This document shows positions 9,015 to 17,460 of a DNA stretch of 64,000 bases, piece by piece (positions within the stretch are counted from its first letter, which is position 1; each line of letters begins with the position of its first letter). Under the pieces are notes generated by a model, which was not told the DNA's origin, searched no databases, and saw nothing but the letters and a program-made list of their open reading frames with translations. The stretch comes from Larkinella sp. C7 (GTDB lineage: Bacteria > Bacteroidota > Bacteroidia > Cytophagales > Spirosomataceae). A program made the position numbers and the translations under genes. The stretch spans positions 359,465 through 423,464 of the forward strand of contig NZ_VBSL01000002.1 in the NCBI RefSeq assembly GCF_006149005.1. Direction: 5' to 3'.

Positions 9015-9527
9015 ATGAGAAATGTAAAACTGTACATCGCGACGAGTTTAGACAGTTACATTGCCGGACCGAACGGCGAAATCGATTGGTTGTATACCGA
9101 AGGAGAGTTTGGATACAACGCGTTTATGGAAACCGTCGATACGACGCTAATGGGGTATGAAACGTACAAACTGATCGAAACCTTTGGTGATTTTCCGTAT
9201 AAATCCCAGACGAATTACGTCTTTACCCGAAACCCAAACCGACCCGAAGCCGCTTACGTCCAATTTATCGCAAGGGATGTGGTGGCGTTTGTTCAGGATT
9301 TGAAACAACAGGCAGGGAAAGACATTTTCCTGGTGGGCGGTGGGCAAATCAACGCCCTTTTACTCGAAGCCGGGCTCATCGATGAGCTTCAGGTGTTTGT
9401 CCACCCGATTATTCTGGGAAAAGGCATTCCGATGTTCCAGCCGACGGAAAAACCGCATCCCTGGCAGTTGGTGGAAACCAAAACCTATGAGCGGGGACTC
9501 GTGGAGTTGCATTACGTAAAAGGCTAA
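9015..9527 (+). CDS. Dihydrofolate reductase-like (RibD C-terminal domain) oxidoreductase
   Basis: A 170-residue NADPH-dependent reductase-type protein. It begins VKLYIATSLDSYIAGPNGEIDWL, the standard start of the RibD_C/DHFR-like family, has TLMGYETYKLI and the dinucleotide-binding stretch DIFLVGGGQINALLL, and ends with LVELHYV. Proteins of this family are usually annotated as dihydrofolate reductase family; the true substrate is often unknown and cannot be read here. Full length. It follows an AraC regulator and is closed by a very long hairpin shared with the convergent transporter gene. Confidence 0.88.
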   Translation: MRNVKLYIATSLDSYIAGPNGEIDWLYTEGEFGYNAFMETVDTTLMGYETYKLIETFGDFPYKSQTNYVFTRNPNRPEAAYVQFIARDVVAFVQDLKQQAGKDIFLVGGGQINALLLEAGLIDELQVFVHPIILGKGIPMFQPTEKPHPWQLVETKTYERGLVELHYVKG

Positions 9528-9569
9528 GACCCGGCTGGATTAGCATTTCAATTCCCCTGAAAACAAATG

Positions 9570-9662
9570 AATCATAAATGAAAAATGATGAATGCAGAAT
9601 GTTAAAGTGCTGGGTCAGATAGTACTTTAACATTCTGCATTCATCATTTTTCATTTATGATT
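9570..9662. repeat. Perfect 39-bp inverted repeat between convergent genes
   Basis: Arms 9570-9608 and 9624-9662 are exactly complementary and the pairing extends by three more positions (one G.T wobble), leaving a 9-nt loop GGGTCAGAT at 9612-9620. It sits between the DHFR-like gene and the convergent transporter gene and can end transcription from both sides. The arm contains repeated ATGAA/AATG words. Confidence 0.95.
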
Positions 9663-9673
9663 TCTAGTAAACC

Positions 9674-10744
9674 TTATTGTACTGTCCGCTCTGCCTTTTT
9701 CTCCAGCACCTTTTCTTCCCGGGCGGCTTCCAGGCGCAATTTGCCGTTCTGGCGTTCAAAAACCTTGAAGAGCACCATGAAATAGGCCAGCAAAAGCGGT
9801 CCAATGACCAGACCCAGAATGCCGAAGATGGGTACGCCCAGCACGATACCGGTTAAGGTGACGAACGGGTGAACATCGCCCATGCGCTTGGCCAGCATGA
9901 CCCGGAGCAGGTTATCGACGTTGATGATCACCACCGCTCCGACCACCAAAATACCGATTCCGTCACCGGTATTGCCCTGTGAAATCATCAGAATACCGGC
10001 GGGTCCCCAGACAATGGGCGTTCCGAGAATCGGAATAAAGGCAAAAAAGAAAGCGACCGTACCCCAGAAAACCGCATCGGGTACCCCAAAAATCCAGAGG
10101 GTCAACCCGGTCAGAATCGACTGAACCAGCGAAACCAGTGCCTGCCCCAAAATGTTGGCATTCACCATATTTTTCAGATCCTCCCCCAACTCATCGAGCG
10201 TGTCATCTTCAAAGGGCAGGTATTTACGCAGGCCCTTCAGAAATTTTTCTTCCTCCATAAAAATGAAGTACAAGCCGACGTAGAGCAACCCCAGCGAAAT
10301 AATGACATCCAGGGTACCACTCAGAATGGAAGGAAACTGCTGGCTGGCAAAACCGGCGCTCTGCTTCACCAGGTTCTTGATGTTGGCCTGATCGGTCAGT
10401 TGAATCCCGGTGGCTTTTTCCAGTTTTTCGATCAATTGCAGAATTTGATCGGTGTGCTGGCTGTAATACTGAATCCGATTGATTAGTAACAGGCTCAGTG
10501 CCAGAAACGGCATGATAATCACCACAACCGAAAAAAGGATGAGTAAAATGGTGACCAACAGTCGGTTCCATTTCCGCTTGTGAACCAGATTGGTGAACCA
10601 GGGGCGGAAAATGACGTAAATAATCCCGGACCCCAGAAGGGCAATGGTGTATTGACGCAGTCCTATCAAGATAAACCCGGCAATAATAATCAGGCTGACA
10701 ATTAAAAGAACGCGCTGCTGCTTGGGGGTATAAATGGTGGCCAT
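9674..10744 (-). CDS. AI-2E/PerM family membrane transporter
   Basis: A 356-residue polytopic inner-membrane protein of the PerM/AI-2E transporter family. Hydrophobic segments are visible at about 12-30, 33-52, 60-85, then a soluble stretch (QILQLIEKLEKATGIQLTD) and further segments including VIISLGLLYVGLYFIFMEEEKF, the family-typical GTPIVWGPAGILMISQG, VGAVVIINVDNLLRVMLAK and GLVIGPLLLAYFMVLF. The family includes exporters of autoinducer-2 and Na+/H+ antiporters; which applies is not visible. The tail is charged (EAAREEKVLEKKAE). It stands as a single gene on the minus strand. Confidence 0.88.
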   Translation of the reverse strand: MATIYTPKQQRVLLIVSLIIIAGFILIGLRQYTIALLGSGIIYVIFRPWFTNLVHKRKWNRLLVTILLILFSVVVIIMPFLALSLLLINRIQYYSQHTDQILQLIEKLEKATGIQLTDQANIKNLVKQSAGFASQQFPSILSGTLDVIISLGLLYVGLYFIFMEEEKFLKGLRKYLPFEDDTLDELGEDLKNMVNANILGQALVSLVQSILTGLTLWIFGVPDAVFWGTVAFFFAFIPILGTPIVWGPAGILMISQGNTGDGIGILVVGAVVIINVDNLLRVMLAKRMGDVHPFVTLTGIVLGVPIFGILGLVIGPLLLAYFMVLFKVFERQNGKLRLEAAREEKVLEKKAERTVQ

Positions 10745-10877
10745 CGGCGGTTGAAAAATGAAATATACCGTATAAACTCGGTTTGTTACGCCTTTTGTTT
10801 AAACGGTCTGATACATGATGCAACTTTTACAACGGCTGATCCCCTCTTCCGCAACGTCCGCTACTTAGCGGGCGGGT

Positions 10878-10912
10878 AAAAAAACGGCAGATCGGAGCAA
10901 TCCGATCTGCCG
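10878..10912 (-). terminator. Intrinsic terminator after the TonB-type receptor gene
   Basis: Read on the minus strand, a perfect 12-bp stem (CGGCAGATCGGA and its complement) with a 4-nt loop is followed by seven T. It lies 24 bp past the receptor stop codon. Confidence 0.92.
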
Positions 10913-10936
10913 ACAATAGGCCCTTCCAAACGAACG

Positions 10937-13501
10937 TTAGTTTACATCACCTTTCACATCGTCGTTGTTCACGGACTTGCTTTTCTTCCTTTTCTCTTCA
11001 AACGTCATTTTTCCAATGCGGTAGGAGAACGTTACCTTCACATTCTGGTTGTACAGATTCATGACACTCGTCTGGGAAAGCAGGGGCGAATCGAGCGTCG
11101 TACGCATCGCTACGCCATTCCCCAGGAAGTTTTCAGCCGCCAGCCCAATGCTGCCGCGCTTGTTGGCGAAATCCTTTTTCACACCCAGCGAATACAGATA
11201 CATCCCGCCCATCGTTCCCTGCAACTGCGGCTGTGGACTGCGGTAAAATCCGAATCCCTGAATCCCCCAGCCTTTGTTGAGCGTCCACTGCGACATCAGC
11301 CGTCCACCAATGCTTAGTCCCTGATTACTAATCTGCTGCGAGCGCCCGTCGACTCCGGCCGTCATACCCTGCATGTATACATAATAACCGTCCAAACCGC
11401 CGTTGATGCTCCATTTGGAGGTCAGATTGGTGTTAAAAAACAGGTTGGCCCCAAACGTCCGCTGCACACCGATGTTCTGAAACGTCGTGATGATGCTCCC
11501 CGCCAGCGTATCCGATGGCAGCCGGATTTGCGTCAGGGCGTTGTTGGTCAGGCGACCAAACAGGGCGGCATTCAGGTACGTTTTCCTGATGGTCGAGCTG
11601 ATGCTCAGTTCCACGTTGTCCGTCAATTCCGGCCGCAGGGTTGGATTTCCGACGCTGATGTTTTGCGGATTGGCCGCGTTGGGGTTCGGGTTCAACTGCT
11701 GCAAACCGGGCCGCTGAATCCGGCGGTTGTAGGCAGCTTTTACCGTTGCTCCCCCCTTCAAACTTTTCGATACGTTGATGCTCGGCACCAGGTTGCTGTA
11801 ACTCGGAATGGCCAGGGATGTCGTTTCGTTGCTGGTGGCCGTGATGCCGGTGTGTTCGTAGCGCGTCCCGACTTTGAAGGTATATTTTGTGGGCGTCACG
11901 TAGGTGTACGACACGTAACCCGCTCCAATGTTTTGCGAATAATTGAGCGAACCGGATGGATTGGTTGGGTCAAAAACCAGGTCGCCGGTGGTACCGCCCA
12001 CTTGATACTGATAGCGGCTATCCACCTGACGCATAATCGCTTTCGCACCAAATTCCAGCAACTGGTTCTTCCGAATCGGCGTTTGGTAGTCGGTTTGGAG
12101 GGTGATTTCCTGGTTGGTGTTGTTATTCAGGTTCCGTTGACGGGCGGTCAATTCTCCGCCGTTGTTCAGCAGGTCAGCGTAAAAATTATTCACCAGACCG
12201 GTGCGGCTGTATTGCGTCGAAATGCTCCACTCTTGCTGCGGTTTGAACGTGCGGATGTAATCCAGGTTAATATCCACCGAGTTCGATAAATCTTTCCGGT
12301 CGACATCGCGGTTGGTTTTGCCCTGCAACGAATCCCCGAAATAGGTGCTGGTCAACTGGTTTTGCTCCTGAACAAAATTCCGGGTGCCGTACCGAATATT
12401 GGCCGTCAAAGACTGGTTTTTAGCCAGATCGTAGTCCAGACCCAGCGTATATTGACCGAAAAGTGGTTTATCGAAAGCCGTAGCCTGCTGGCTGGTTCGC
12501 ATCGTAACGCCACCGATCAGCGTCGTCTGGTCGAGGCTCGACGACGCCCGGTTGTAGAAAGCCCGGCCAAAACCGCCCAGACTGATGCCCAGTTTCCCCT
12601 GCCGAAACGACCCGTTCAGTCCCAGATTTGACCCGCGAATCCCGGCTCCGGCGTCGACGTTCAGCGTCAAACCGTGCAGCGTATTCTTTTTGGTCACAAT
12701 GTTGATGATCCCGGCGGCTCCCTCGGCATCGTACTTGGCCGACGGGCTGGTGATCACCTCCACGGATTTGATCATGTCGGCGGGTAATTGCTTCAGCGCA
12801 TCGGCAACGCTGCTGGCAACAATGGTCGACGGTTTGTTGTTGATCAGCACCCGAATATTCTGGCTACCCCGCAGACTCACATTGCCGTCCAGATCTACCG
12901 ACAGCATCGGAACCCGTTTCAGCACGTCAGTGGCATCACCGCCTTTGGTTGTAACGTCTTTGTCGGCATTGTATACCAGCCGGTCCACTTTCTCTTCAAT
13001 CATGGGCGCCTGTCCGGTAATGACGACTTCGTTCAACTGGCGGACATCGGGCTGAAGTTGCACCTTTCCAACATTTAACTCCGTGCCTTTGGCGATGGTG
13101 ATCGTTTTGGAATCTGTGTTTTTGTAGCCGATGAACGAATACTGAAGGCGGTATTGACCGGGGGCCAGTTTGGTCAGCGAGAATTTCCCTTTTTCGTCTG
13201 AAGTCGTTCCGTCGATGGGCTTGTTGGTGGCGGGATTGATCAGCGCAATGGTGGCGAACTCAACCGGTTTGCCGGAGGTCGAATCGATCAGCATACCGGA
13301 TATCTTACCATTTCCTTTGGGTGCCTCCTCGGCTACACCGGTAAATTCTTTCTTCTTCTTTTCATCCTGACCGCCGAAGCCACCACCCGGAGGACCGCCC
13401 CCGGGAGGGCCAAACTGGGCCATGGCAGCCGTGAGACCGGCGAAGAGAAATACGGCGAGGAGGGCCGGGCGAATGGTTGAAGGAAATCCTTTGGTTTTCA
13501 T
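10937..13501 (-). CDS. TonB-dependent-type outer-membrane receptor (OMP_b-brl_3 family)
   Basis: An 854-residue outer-membrane protein with a signal peptide ending AAMAQ. Next comes a Gly/Pro-rich linker (FGPPGGGPPGGGFGG), a carboxypeptidase-regulatory-like Ig domain at about 45-140 (SGKPVEFATIALINPATNK), a plug domain (LKRVPMLSVDLDGNVSLRG, INIVTKKN) and a C-terminal barrel of the OMP_b-brl_3 type. Members import unknown ligands or remodel the envelope. ATG at 13501 is used because the signal peptide starts there. It is just downstream of the LytR/LytS genes on the same strand (gap 145 bp), so this two-component system may control it. Confidence 0.88.
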   Translation of the reverse strand: MKTKGFPSTIRPALLAVFLFAGLTAAMAQFGPPGGGPPGGGFGGQDEKKKKEFTGVAEEAPKGNGKISGMLIDSTSGKPVEFATIALINPATNKPIDGTTSDEKGKFSLTKLAPGQYRLQYSFIGYKNTDSKTITIAKGTELNVGKVQLQPDVRQLNEVVITGQAPMIEEKVDRLVYNADKDVTTKGGDATDVLKRVPMLSVDLDGNVSLRGSQNIRVLINNKPSTIVASSVADALKQLPADMIKSVEVITSPSAKYDAEGAAGIINIVTKKNTLHGLTLNVDAGAGIRGSNLGLNGSFRQGKLGISLGGFGRAFYNRASSSLDQTTLIGGVTMRTSQQATAFDKPLFGQYTLGLDYDLAKNQSLTANIRYGTRNFVQEQNQLTSTYFGDSLQGKTNRDVDRKDLSNSVDINLDYIRTFKPQQEWSISTQYSRTGLVNNFYADLLNNGGELTARQRNLNNNTNQEITLQTDYQTPIRKNQLLEFGAKAIMRQVDSRYQYQVGGTTGDLVFDPTNPSGSLNYSQNIGAGYVSYTYVTPTKYTFKVGTRYEHTGITATSNETTSLAIPSYSNLVPSINVSKSLKGGATVKAAYNRRIQRPGLQQLNPNPNAANPQNISVGNPTLRPELTDNVELSISSTIRKTYLNAALFGRLTNNALTQIRLPSDTLAGSIITTFQNIGVQRTFGANLFFNTNLTSKWSINGGLDGYYVYMQGMTAGVDGRSQQISNQGLSIGGRLMSQWTLNKGWGIQGFGFYRSPQPQLQGTMGGMYLYSLGVKKDFANKRGSIGLAAENFLGNGVAMRTTLDSPLLSQTSVMNLYNQNVKVTFSYRIGKMTFEEKRKKSKSVNNDDVKGDVN

Positions 13502-13646
13502 GATAGACCTGCGTTGTCTTGGCAGGTTACAAAGGTTGCCGCCGGAAATTCCTTGGGAAAAAGAATGTTGCAAAACCGGGATTTTCGGTCGCTGAATCGG
13601 CGGTTTTCGGTGCAGAATGCCGACCGATGTCGCTCCGAAAAATCGC

Positions 13647-14447
13647 CTATTTTCCCAGCCATTCTTTCAAATCCGCAATCCGGTCTCCGCTGACGAACGC
13701 TTCCAGCCGGGATTTGGGTTGCAGATCGAGCCGCCACTTTCCGGCCGAATAGGTATGAATCGTCTGAATCGCGGGTAAAGACACCAGAAACTGCCGGCTG
13801 ATCCGAAAGAATTGTTTGGGGTTGAGCAGCGTCGTTAGCTTGTCCAGGCTGTAATCGACGGGCAGGGTGGCGCCGTCTTTGGTTACCAGAAATGCCATGC
13901 GTTCGTCGAGGAAAAAATACGCAATTTCACTCGTTTCTACGCTCCGGATTTTCGACCCGACAGTAATCATAAAGCGGTCTTTGTAGGTTGTTTCCTTGAA
14001 AGCCCCCAGCATCCGAACCAAGGCGTCCATGTCCGGTGCTACCATCGGAACTGCCGGTGGTGCCGACGAAGGTTGAGCGAACTGCTCCTTCAGTTTTTTA
14101 TACTTGGTAATGGCGGCAACCAGTTCGTCGTAACTAATGGGTTTCAGCAAGTAGTCGATGCTATTGACCTTAAAAGCCTGAATCACATACTCATCGAAAG
14201 CCGTCGTAAAAATAATCGGCGTCGTCAGCTTCACCTGCTCGATGACCCGAAACGCCAGACCGTCCTGCAGATGGATGTCCATAAACACCAGATCCGGTTT
14301 TTCCGGCTGGGGTTGGCTGAACCAGGCCACGGCTTTTTCGACCGATGGCAACGTAGCCAGCACCCGGATTTCGGGATCGTAGCGATGCAGCAGGCTTTCC
14401 AGTCGCTGGGCCGTCAGTCTTTCGTCTTCCAGAATAACTACCTTCAT
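13647..14447 (-). CDS. LytTR-family response regulator (copy 1)
   Basis: A 266-residue response regulator. Residues 1-120 form a receiver domain with the acidic pair E7/D8, phosphorylation site D57 in VFMDIHL, T in IIFTTAFDEY and K in YLLKPI. Residues 160-265 form a LytTR DNA-binding domain (FMITVGSKIRSVETSEIAYFF, LDKLTTLLNPKQFFRISRQFLV). Its start overlaps the end of the kinase gene by 4 bp (ATGA), so the two are translated together. A close paralogue lies at 50669-51448. Targets may include the adjacent receptor gene. Confidence 0.93.
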   Translation of the reverse strand: MKVVILEDERLTAQRLESLLHRYDPEIRVLATLPSVEKAVAWFSQPQPEKPDLVFMDIHLQDGLAFRVIEQVKLTTPIIFTTAFDEYVIQAFKVNSIDYLLKPISYDELVAAITKYKKLKEQFAQPSSAPPAVPMVAPDMDALVRMLGAFKETTYKDRFMITVGSKIRSVETSEIAYFFLDERMAFLVTKDGATLPVDYSLDKLTTLLNPKQFFRISRQFLVSLPAIQTIHTYSAGKWRLDLQPKSRLEAFVSGDRIADLKEWLGK

Positions 14448-15577
14448 GCGATAAGCGGTATTTTAACCACAAAAGCGCCGTCCTGCTCGCCCACCCACAC
14501 GGGTTGTTCGGTCAGGAGCGCGTAGCGGTTGATGATGTTCTGTAAACCCACCCCCGTCGAGTGTTCCAGTTGCTCGCGCGGCTGAATCCGGTTCGAAACC
14601 ACGAGGTACTCGCCCTCGGTTTTGATCCAAACGTGCTGCGGCATTTCGGGCGTCATCCGGTTGTGTTTCACCGCATTTTCGACCAGCAGTTGCAAGGTCA
14701 ACGGCGCGATGCAATACTGATCAACGGTTTTTTCAGGAATGTCGATCAGGACGTCGAAACTGTCTTCAAAGCGGATTTTGAGCAAAAAAGTGTAGGATCG
14801 AATGAAATCCAGTTCGGTTTTCAGCCGGACTTTGTCGTTGTCTTTTTGCTCCAGAATATACCGGTAGGCCCGCGAAAGCTGGTCGATAAACTGTTCCGAC
14901 AAATCGGCATCGACATGGACCAGCGATGAAAGAATGCTCAGGCTGTTGAACAGAAAGTGCGGGCTGATCTGGTTTTTCAAAGCCGCCAACTGGGTCAAAA
15001 CCGCTTCCTTTTCCAGCCGCTCCGCGCGAATCTGAATGTCTTTTAGTCGTCGGTTGGCCCGGCGATTGGCCGACAAATAGAAGATCGACAGCATGATCAC
15101 GATGGACAAACCGTTGTTGGATCGCTCGAAAAACTCCCAGCGGTGTGGCCGATTGGGCCGTTCCTCCGTCGGTGGCTGGTCTGAAGCCGGCCGGTGGGTA
15201 CCCACTTCCGGTCGCGGAATGAACCGGACCAATTGATGCCGGGCCTGATCCCCCGCCAGATTCAGCCCCATGCCGGCGGTAATCGCCAGCAACAACGCCA
15301 GCACCTGCATCGGCAATTTGAAATCGACCAGAAACTCCTCGCCAAAGCGGATGGACGTCCGATCCAGAATGATTTCCGTGATGTAAATCCAGACGTAGTA
15401 AATCGCAAACGTCACCACACCCTGCCCCAATAGAAACGGCAGGGATTGCACCAGAAACGCCCAGTTTCGTTCCGGCAGGTTGACGTACAACAAAATGGGG
15501 TAATAGATCACCAGCACGCTCAAAGCGAGTTGCGCAATCTGGCGGGAGGTTAACCGGTAGGCCGTTTTCGGATTCAT
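14444..15577 (-). CDS. LytS-type sensor histidine kinase (copy 1)
   Basis: A 377-residue inner-membrane kinase. Four hydrophobic segments lie within residues 15-110 plus one near 157-170, followed by a short coiled coil (RRLKDIQIRAERLEKEAVLTQL). The His_kinase domain has phospho-acceptor H207 in KNQISPHFLFNSLS, then the N box LLVENAVKHN and the G box STGVGLQNIINR. A proline-rich periplasmic or loop stretch (about 120-150) may be the input region. Partner of the response regulator that overlaps its stop codon. Paralogue at 51445-52572. Confidence 0.93.
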   Translation of the reverse strand: MNPKTAYRLTSRQIAQLALSVLVIYYPILLYVNLPERNWAFLVQSLPFLLGQGVVTFAIYYVWIYITEIILDRTSIRFGEEFLVDFKLPMQVLALLLAITAGMGLNLAGDQARHQLVRFIPRPEVGTHRPASDQPPTEERPNRPHRWEFFERSNNGLSIVIMLSIFYLSANRRANRRLKDIQIRAERLEKEAVLTQLAALKNQISPHFLFNSLSILSSLVHVDADLSEQFIDQLSRAYRYILEQKDNDKVRLKTELDFIRSYTFLLKIRFEDSFDVLIDIPEKTVDQYCIAPLTLQLLVENAVKHNRMTPEMPQHVWIKTEGEYLVVSNRIQPREQLEHSTGVGLQNIINRYALLTEQPVWVGEQDGAFVVKIPLIA

Positions 15578-15965
15578 GCACCACGAAGGTCCATCATGAG
15601 GCTGGTAATGTAAAAAGAAAATTGCAGAGTACGGCTTCTGGCTGTCCGAACCGGCGGTTTAGGGACCGGAATCCAAATTCATCTCCAACCATCCCCGAAG
15701 CCTGAAAGGCTTTCATCACTAGCCCCGGCGGTAGGCCGGGGGGACATGGGGCGATATGCCGGGGGATCAGGGCGGTAGGCCGGGGAAAACCGGGGCGGTA
15801 GGCCGGGGAAAATCGGGGAAATATGCCAGGGAATTGCGGAGAAACGGAATACCTCATCACACACAACAACCCCTCCCCGAATTCCGATCCTACCCATGAC
15901 CATGCCCCCCCGGCCTACCGCCGGGGCTAGTGATGGAAGCCTTTCAGGCTTCGGGGACGGTTGGT
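15578..15965. repeat. REP/BIME-like repeat block downstream of sdaA
   Basis: This 388-bp gap has no credible gene. Arms 15692-15748 and 15900-15956 are 57-bp inverted copies with only a few mismatches. Each arm carries two small hairpins: GCCT-GAA-AGGC and CCCCGGC-GGTAG-GCCGGGG. Between them GGTAGGCCGGGG recurs at 15730, 15774 and 15797. The design, with GTAG next to GC-rich stems, resembles REP sequences mobilised by RAYT transposases; no such transposase gene is in the window. Confidence 0.85.
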
Positions 15966-17342
15966 TTAGCATTCGGTAGCGCTGAGTGCCAGACCGGCTT
16001 CCGAGGTTTCCTTGTATTTGGTAGACATGTCGCGTCCGGTGGCTTTCATGACCTTGATGACGGCATCCAGCGAGATTTTCTGGTTGGCGGGCGTTCCGGC
16101 GGTGGCCAGCAAAAAGGCATTGTAGGCTTTGACCGCGCCCATCGCGTTGCGCTCGATGCACGGAATCTGGACGTAGCCGCCAATCGGGTCGCAGGTCATG
16201 CCGAGGTGGTGCTCGATGCCGATTTCGGCGGCCGCTTCGATGGCTTCGATGGAATGCCCGGCGCATTGGGTCAGAAAAGCCGCTCCCATCGCCGACGCGG
16301 TGCCAATTTCGCCCATGCAACCCATTTCCGCCCCCGAAATACTCGCGTTGTGTTTCACCAGAAAACCGACAGCGGCTGCGGCCCACATCCCCGCCCGAAG
16401 GGTTTCCTTGCTGTAATGAAAATGGTGTTTGGCCAGATAGGTCAATCCCGGAATCACGCCCGATGCACCGGACGTCGGGGCGGTCACGACAATACCGCCA
16501 GCCGCGTTTTCTTCCGAAGCCGCCAGGCAATACGAGTTCAAAAAGATCAGAAAACTATCCGACGACTGTGCCAAACCCCGCGCCTGCTGAAACAAAACCG
16601 GCGCTTTCCGTCGCAGTTTGATCGAACCCGGCAAGGTACCGGTATGCCGCAGGCCCCGCCGAACGGCCTTGTGCATGAAGTCCAGAAGCTGATCGATCCG
16701 GAGGTTGATCTCTTTGGCCGGACGGCCCGTTACGGCGGTTTCGTTCGCCAGCATCAATTGCTCCAGTGTGAGTTGGTGATCCGCCAGGCGGGTTTTCAAT
16801 TCCTTCATCGTCTGATACTTATACGGCAACTGGATGGCGGATTGATCGACGGCCTCCTCCCCTTTCCGCAGAATAAAACCGCCCCCAATCGAGTAATATT
16901 CCTCCTCATAAAGCCCGTTCCCATTCGCTACCAGTTGAAATACGACGGTATTGGCATACGGCGACTCGTACTTTTTTCGCTCAAAATGGATGTGTTCCGC
17001 ACCCAGGCCAAACGTCCGGTTTCCCACCACCACCGGATATGTCACCGCTGGCTCTTTCAACATTGCCAGCAAAGCCACCGGGTCGGTCGATTCGGGTTGC
17101 CAGCCCAGCAAACCGGCCACAATGGCGCGGTCGGTGCCGTGGCCTTTGCCGGTTGCACTCAGTGAACCATACAAATAAATATGAATCGAATCCGCGGATT
17201 CTACCGTGGCCTCGGGAAGGTGCCGCAATCGCTCCAGAAAATCAAAAGCCGCCTTCATCGGACCAATCGTGTGTGAACTCGACGGGCCGGGGCCGACTTT
17301 AAACAAATCGAAGATGGAAGTGGTAATGGGCGAATTATTCAT
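15966..17342 (-). CDS. sdaA: L-serine ammonia-lyase, iron-sulfur dependent
   Basis: A 458-residue single-chain L-serine dehydratase that deaminates serine to pyruvate with a [4Fe-4S] cluster. The start IFDLFKVGPGPSSSHTIGPM is typical of the beta domain. The catalytic domain has AEMGCMGEIGTASAM, GMTCDPIGG and QIPCIERNAMGAV, which supply the three cluster cysteines, and NSYCLAASEENA before them. The protein ends in Cys (ATEC), the known tail-in-mouth ligand of this enzyme type. It stands alone; the REP-like block follows its stop. Confidence 0.95.
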   Translation of the reverse strand: MNNSPITTSIFDLFKVGPGPSSSHTIGPMKAAFDFLERLRHLPEATVESADSIHIYLYGSLSATGKGHGTDRAIVAGLLGWQPESTDPVALLAMLKEPAVTYPVVVGNRTFGLGAEHIHFERKKYESPYANTVVFQLVANGNGLYEEEYYSIGGGFILRKGEEAVDQSAIQLPYKYQTMKELKTRLADHQLTLEQLMLANETAVTGRPAKEINLRIDQLLDFMHKAVRRGLRHTGTLPGSIKLRRKAPVLFQQARGLAQSSDSFLIFLNSYCLAASEENAAGGIVVTAPTSGASGVIPGLTYLAKHHFHYSKETLRAGMWAAAAVGFLVKHNASISGAEMGCMGEIGTASAMGAAFLTQCAGHSIEAIEAAAEIGIEHHLGMTCDPIGGYVQIPCIERNAMGAVKAYNAFLLATAGTPANQKISLDAVIKVMKATGRDMSTKYKETSEAGLALSATEC

Positions 17343-17433
17343 GAAATAGCGTCAGGAATGTCGATGAAGTTGTATATTTCCGAACCTTTTTACGGGTAAC
17401 CGGTGGCTTTTTTGTCATCATATAGAAATCAAT

Positions 17434-17448
17434 AGCACGATTCGTGCT
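17434..17448. promoter_or_regulatory. Perfect dyad before the PQQ dehydrogenase gene
   Basis: AGCACGA-T-TCGTGCT is a perfect 7-bp palindrome ending 13 bp before the ATG at 17461, in the gap between divergent genes. It looks like a repressor site but no regulator is identified. Confidence 0.4.
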
Positions 17449-17460
17449 TTCCTAAACCGA

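Noticed and set aside
9570..9662. Possible CRISPR or insertion-sequence end
   Set aside because: There is one inverted pair only, with no regular direct spacing, transposase or target duplication.
15930..17165. 411-codon plus-strand frame antisense to sdaA
   Set aside because: The opposite strand encodes a full L-serine dehydratase with all cluster cysteines; this frame has no recognisable domain and is a by-product of GC-rich codon use.
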